From assembly GCF_029227915.1 (NCBI RefSeq), contig NC_079877.1:32639851-32703850 (forward strand): DNA of 64,000 bases, written 5' to 3'. Shown here piece after piece: positions 59,201 through 64,000 of the stretch (within the stretch, counting starts at the first letter, position 1; each line of letters begins with the position of its first letter). Both the position numbers and the translations under genes were made by a program. Source of the DNA: Hydractinia symbiolongicarpus. Its lineage: Eukaryota > Cnidaria > Hydrozoa > Anthoathecata > Hydractiniidae. The notes beneath the pieces are model-generated. The model worked only from the letters and a program-made list of their open reading frames with translations. It searched no databases and was not told the origin of the DNA.

Positions 59201-60823
59201 ATTATACGGGCCGAGTCCGGGGTTTACGGGAAATGGCGGGTTTTCGTTTGCCGGCGATTAAACTTCTTTCATTCAGCGTCTCATCAAAAATGAAAACATT
59301 TTTAAAAACTACAAGTCTCATGCGTTTTAGTGGTGAAAAAATAATATAAAAAATCATTCGTGAAATGAGTTTACTCCCTGGGTACTTTCTTTGTATACTT
59401 TTGACTATACGGGCGAAGCCCGGGATTTACGGGAAATGGCGGGTTTTCGTTTGCCGGCGATTAAACTTCTTTTATTCAGTGTCTCATCAAAATGAAAACA
59501 TTTTTGAAAACTACAAGTCTCGTGCGTTTTAGTGGTGAAAAGATAATTTAAAAAATCGTTTTGGAAATGAGTTTACTCACAAGGTACTTTCTTTGTATAC
59601 ATTCGACTATACCGGCCAAGCCCGGGATTTACGGGAAATCGCGGGTTTTCGTTTGCCGGCGATTAAACGACTTTCATTAAGCGTCTCATCAAAAATGAAA
59701 ACAATTCTGAAAACTACAAGTCTCATGCGTTTTAGTGGTGAAAAAATAATTTAAAAAATCGTTCGGGAAATGAGTTTACTCCCTGGGTACTTTCTTTGTA
59801 TACTTTTGACTATACGGGCCAAGCCCGGGATTTACGGGAAATGGCGGGTTTTCGTTTGCCGGCGATTAAACTTCTTTTATTCAGTGTCTCATCAAAAATG
59901 AAAACATTTTTGAAAACTACAAATCTCATGCGTTTTAGTGGTGAAAAAATAATTTAAAAAATCGTTCGGGAAATGAGTTTACTCACTGGGTACTTTCTTT
60001 GTATACTTTTGACTATACGGGCCGAGTCCGGGATTTACGGGAAGTCGCGGGTTTTCGTTTGCCGGCGATTAAACTTCTTTTATTAAGGGTCTCATCAAAA
60101 ATGAAAACATTTCTGAAAACTACAAGTCTCATGCGTTTTAGTGGTGAAAAAATAATTTAAAAAATCGTTCGGGAAATGAGTTTACTCACTGGGTACTTTC
60201 TTTGTATACTTTTGACTATACGGGCCGAGTCCAGGATTTACGGGAAGTCGCGGGTTTTCGTTTGCCGGCGATTTAACTTCTTTTATTCAGCGTCTCATCA
60301 AAAATGAAAACATTTTTAAAAACTACAAGTCTCATGCGTTTTAGTGGTGAAAAAATAATATAAAAAATCGTTCGGGAAATGAGTTTACTCCCTGGGTACT
60401 TTCTTTGTATACTTTTGACTATACGGGCCAAGCCCGGGATTTACGGGAAATGGCGGGTATTCGTTTGCCGGCGATTAAACTTTTTTTATTCAGTGTCTCA
60501 TCAAAAATGAAAACATTTTTGAAAACTACAAGTCTCATGCGTTTCAGTGGTGAAAAAATAATATAAAAAATCGTTCGGGAAATGAGTTTACTCACAGGGT
60601 ACTTTCTTTGTATACTTTTGACTATACGGGCCAAGCCCGGGATTTACGGGAAATGGCGGGTATTCGTTTGCCGGCGATTAAACTTTTTTTATTCAGTGTC
60701 TCATCAAAAATGAAAACATTTTTGAAAACTACAAGTCTCACGCGTTTTAGTGGTGAAAAAATAATATAAAAAATCGTTCGGGAAATGAGTTTACTCCTTG
60801 GGTACTTTCTTTGTATACTTTTG
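59201..60823 (+). repeat. 8-monomer higher-order unit (1623 bp), copy 1
   Basis: Markers are 'cttctttcattcagcg', 'aaaatcattcgtgaaatg' (59350s), the 1-bp-short 'catcaaaatgaaaac', 'aaaacaattctg', 'ttattaagggtctc', 'gcgatttaacttc' and 'ggcgggtattcg'. Every one recurs 1623 bp later. Confidence 0.9.
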
Positions 60824-62446
60824 ATTATACGGGCCGAGTCCGGGGTTTACGGGAAATGGCGGGTTTTCGTTTGCCGGCGATTAAACTTCTTTCATTCAGC
60901 GTCTCATCAAAAATGAAAACATTTTTAAAAACTACAAGTCTCATGCGTTTTAGTGGTGAAAAAATAATATAAAAAATCATTCGTGAAATGAGTTTACTCC
61001 CTGGGTACTTTCTTTGTATACTTTTGACTATACGGGCGAAGCCCGGGATTTACGGGAAATGGCGGGTTTTCGTTTGCCGGCGATTAAACTTCTTTTATTC
61101 AGTGTCTCATCAAAATGAAAACATTTTTGAAAACTACAAGTCTCGTGCGTTTTAGTGGTGAAAAGATAATTTAAAAAATCGTTTTGGAAATGAGTTTACT
61201 CACAAGGTACTTTCTTTGTATACATTCGACTATACCGGCCAAGCCCGGGATTTACGGGAAATCGCGGGTTTTCGTTTGCCGGCGATTAAACGACTTTCAT
61301 TAAGCGTCTCATCAAAAATGAAAACAATTCTGAAAACTACAAGTCTCATGCGTTTTAGTGGTGAAAAAATAATTTAAAAAATCGTTCGGGAAATGAGTTT
61401 ACTCCCTGGGTACTTTCTTTGTATACTTTTGACTATACGGGCCAAGCCCGGGATTTACGGGAAATGGCGGGTTTTCGTTTGCCGGCGATTAAACTTCTTT
61501 TATTCAGTGTCTCATCAAAAATGAAAACATTTTTGAAAACTACAAATCTCATGCGTTTTAGTGGTGAAAAAATAATTTAAAAAATCGTTCGGGAAATGAG
61601 TTTACTCACTGGGTACTTTCTTTGTATACTTTTGACTATACGGGCCGAGTCCGGGATTTACGGGAAGTCGCGGGTTTTCGTTTGCCGGCGATTAAACTTC
61701 TTTTATTAAGGGTCTCATCAAAAATGAAAACATTTCTGAAAACTACAAGTCTCATGCGTTTTAGTGGTGAAAAAATAATTTAAAAAATCGTTCGGGAAAT
61801 GAGTTTACTCACTGGGTACTTTCTTTGTATACTTTTGACTATACGGGCCGAGTCCAGGATTTACGGGAAGTCGCGGGTTTTCGTTTGCCGGCGATTTAAC
61901 TTCTTTTATTCAGCGTCTCATCAAAAATGAAAACATTTTTAAAAACTACAAGTCTCATGCGTTTTAGTGGTGAAAAAATAATATAAAAAATCGTTCGGGA
62001 AATGAGTTTACTCCCTGGGTACTTTCTTTGTATACTTTTGACTATACGGGCCAAGCCCGGGATTTACGGGAAATGGCGGGTATTCGTTTGCCGGCGATTA
62101 AACTTTTTTTATTCAGTGTCTCATCAAAAATGAAAACATTTTTGAAAACTACAAGTCTCATGCGTTTCAGTGGTGAAAAAATAATATAAAAAATCGTTCG
62201 GGAAATGAGTTTACTCACAGGGTACTTTCTTTGTATACTTTTGACTATACGGGCCAAGCCCGGGATTTACGGGAAATGGCGGGTATTCGTTTGCCGGCGA
62301 TTAAACTTTTTTTATTCAGTGTCTCATCAAAAATGAAAACATTTTTGAAAACTACAAGTCTCACGCGTTTTAGTGGTGAAAAAATAATATAAAAAATCGT
62401 TCGGGAAATGAGTTTACTCCTTGGGTACTTTCTTTGTATACTTTTG
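60824..62446 (+). repeat. 8-monomer higher-order unit (1623 bp), copy 2
   Basis: This is a tandem copy of the preceding unit. It appears identical by eye through the main markers, including the private 'gcgatttaacttc' and 'catcaaaatgaaaac' changes, so it is a recent duplication. Confidence 0.9.
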
Positions 62447-64000
62447 ATTATACGGGCCGAGTCCGGGGTTTACGGGAAATGGCGGGTTTTCGTTTGCCGG
62501 CGATTAAACTTCTTTCATTCAGCGTCTCATCAAAAATGAAAACATTTTTAAAAACTACAAGTCTCATGCGTTTTAGTGGTGAAAAAATAATATAAAAAAT
62601 CGTTCGTGAAATGAGTTTACTCCCTGGGTACTTTCTTTGTATACTTTTGACTATACGGGCCAAGCCCGGGATTTACGGGAAATGGCGGGTATTCGTTTGC
62701 CGGCGATTAAACTTTTTTTATTCAGTGTCTCATCAAAAATGAAAACATTTTTGAAAACTACAAGTCTCATGCGTTTCAGTGGTGAAAAAATAATATAAAA
62801 AATCGTTCGGGAAATGAGTTTACTCACAGGGTACTTTCTTTGTATACTTTTGACTATACGGACCAAGCCCGGGATTTACGGGAAATGGCGGGTATTCGTT
62901 TGCCGGCGATTAAACTTTTTTTATTCAGTGTCTCATCAAAAATGAAAACATTTTTGAAAACTACAAGTCTCATGCGTTTCAGTGGTGAAAAAATAATATA
63001 AAAAATCGTTCGGGAAATGAGTTTACTCACAGGGTACTTTCTTTGTATACTTTTGACTATACGGGCCAAGCCCGGGATTTACGGGAAATGGCGGGTTTTC
63101 GTTTGCCGGCGATTAAACTTCTTTTATTCAGTGTCTCATCAAAAATGAAAACATTTTTGAAAACTACAAGTCTCACGCGTTTTAATGGTGAAAAAATAAT
63201 ATAAAAAATCGTTCGGGAAATGAGTTTACTCCCTGGGTACTTTCTTTGTATACTTTTGATTATACGGGCCGAGTCCGGGGTTTACGGGAAATGGCGGGTT
63301 TTCGTTTGCCGGCGATTAAACTTCTTTCATTCAGCGTCTCATCAAAAATGAAAACATTTTTAAAAACTACAAGTCTCATGCGTTTTAGTGGTGAAAAAAT
63401 AATATAAAAAATCGTTCGTGAAATGAGTTTACTCCCTGGGTACTTTCTTTGTATACTTTTAACTATACGGGCCAAGCCCGGGATTTACGGGAAATGGCGG
63501 GTTTTCGTTTGCCGGCGATTAAACTTCTTTTATTCAGTGTCTCATCAAAAATGAAAACATTTTTGAAAACTACAAGTCTCGTGCGTTTTAGTGGTGAAAA
63601 GATAATTTAAAAAATCGTTTTGGAAATGAGTTTACTCACAAGGTACTTTCTTTGTATACATTCGACTATACCGGCCAAGCCCGGGATTTACGGGAAATCG
63701 CGGGTTTTCGTTTGCCGGCGATTAAACGACTTTCCTTAAGCGTCTCATCAAAAATGAAAACATTTCTGAAAACTACAAGTCTCATGCGTTTTAGTGGTGA
63801 AAAAATAATTTAAAAAATCGTTCGGGAAATGAGTTTACTCCCTGGGTACTTTCTTTGTATACTTTTGACTATACGGGCCAAGCCCGGGATTTACGGGAAA
63901 TGGCGGGTTTTCGTTTGCCGGCGATTAAACTTCGTTTATTCAGTGTCTCATCAAAAATGAAAACATTTTTGAAAACTACAAGTCTCATGCGTTTTAGTGG
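62447..64000 (+). repeat. Partial third copy and rearranged monomers at the window edge
   Basis: It begins like the 1623-bp unit ('gattatacgggccgagtc', 'cttctttcattcagcg') but reads 'atcgttcgtg' instead of 'atcattcgtg'. It then repeats the 'ggcgggtattcg' monomers at 203-bp steps. The 'cacaaggtac' and 'ccggccaagcc' monomer returns near 63640. The last monomer starts at 63830 and is cut off by the window end. Confidence 0.75.

Larger units (their letters stand above)
1..64000 (+). repeat. Satellite DNA array, ~203-bp monomer, head-to-tail
   Basis: Every line of the window aligns to one monomer of about 203 bp, counted from 'tgagttta' to the next. Successive starts at the left end are 1, 204, 405, 608, 811, 1014, 1215, 1418, 1621, 1824 and 2026, giving spacings of 203, with 201 or 202 where short deletions occur. 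The same register can be followed to the last start at 63830. All copies have one orientation. No non-satellite sequence interrupts the array. A conserved GC-rich part (offsets about 45-103, rich in CGGG and CCGG) alternates with an AT-rich part (offsets about 105-195, with A and T tracts). One consensus-like monomer counted by hand is 76 of 203 G+C. Such arrays are known from centromeric and pericentromeric heterochromatin of many eukaryotes; which chromosome region this is cannot be told from sequence alone. I do not recognise the family. Confidence 0.97.

Noticed and set aside
1-64000. CENP-B box
   Set aside because: The plus-strand TTCG contexts ('ttttcgtttgccggcg' and 'gttcgggaaatgag') lack the required downstream A and CGGG at the right spacing. 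The minus strand shows no better match.
1-64000. Hammerhead ribozyme, known in some satellites
   Set aside because: The minus strand reads 'ttgatgagac' followed later by GAAA, resembling parts of the core. The core C of CUGAUGA is U, no stem II can form between the two motifs, and flanking stems are absent. A covariance-model search would settle it.
1-64000. CRISPR array
   Set aside because: The repeating unit is 203 bp throughout, with no short repeats alternating with unique spacers.
1-64000. Transposable element or terminal inverted repeats inside the array
   Set aside because: No segment departs from the monomer alignment, and apparent insertions or deletions are whole monomers, the 62-bp derivative or a few bases.
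1-64000. rRNA spacer, tRNA-derived or 5S-type repeat
   Set aside because: No recognisable rRNA or tRNA sequence, and no A and B box pair at plausible spacing, was seen in the monomer.
1-64000. Telomeric repeat or chromosome end
   Set aside because: No short telomere-type repeat runs occur, and the array continues through both window edges.

Overview
The whole 64 kb window is one uninterrupted, head-to-tail satellite DNA array. The monomer is about 203 bp and always lies in the same orientation. It starts in register at base 1 and ends inside a monomer at base 64000, so the array continues past both edges. There are roughly 310 full-length monomers plus 12 truncated 62-bp ones. I found no protein-coding gene, rRNA, tRNA, CRISPR array, transposon insertion or unique sequence. 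The longest open frames (60-119 codons) recur with the repeat and are by-products of it.

Organism: the arrangement (203-bp monomers, higher-order repeats, tens of kb with no other sequence) is typical of eukaryotic centromeric or pericentromeric heterochromatin. I do not recognise the monomer and do not assign a taxon. One consensus-like monomer counted by hand is about 37% GC with 10 CpG sites, more than base composition predicts. This argues against long-term CpG decay in a heavily methylated germ line. No CENP-B box was found.

Monomer families: two main types alternate and mix. L1 has 'tatacttttgac' early and 'cttcttttattcag' in the middle. L2 has 'tatacattcgac' early and 'ctctttcattaagcg' or 'ccactttcattaaacg' in the middle. 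Many monomers are L1/L2 hybrids.

Layout. 1-5.6 kb: an 11-monomer unit (2232 bp) duplicated in tandem. 5.7-14.2 kb: mosaic of 2-, 7-, 8- and 9-monomer units. 14.2-15.8 kb: displaced copy of 1.6-3.2 kb. 15.8-19.4 kb: a 5-mer (1013 bp), then three tandem 4-mers (810 bp). 19.4-27 kb: a 17-mer (3447 bp) with a nested 6-mer (1217 bp). 27-35 kb: more diverged mixture with a 5-mer (1016 bp) and a 4264-bp displaced copy. 35-43 kb: 5-mers (1014 bp) marked by an extra EcoRI site, inside a 4118-bp duplication. 38.9-55.7 kb: modular cassettes separated by a 62-bp truncated monomer. 55.7-64 kb: a distinct subfamily with 3-mers (609 bp) and an 8-mer (1623 bp).

There are no genes to connect functionally. 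What can be read is the amplification history: repeated unequal exchange or segmental duplication, with one deletion derivative (the 62-bp monomer) carried along inside a defined cassette. Unit boundaries were placed by eye; most are good to a few tens of bases.
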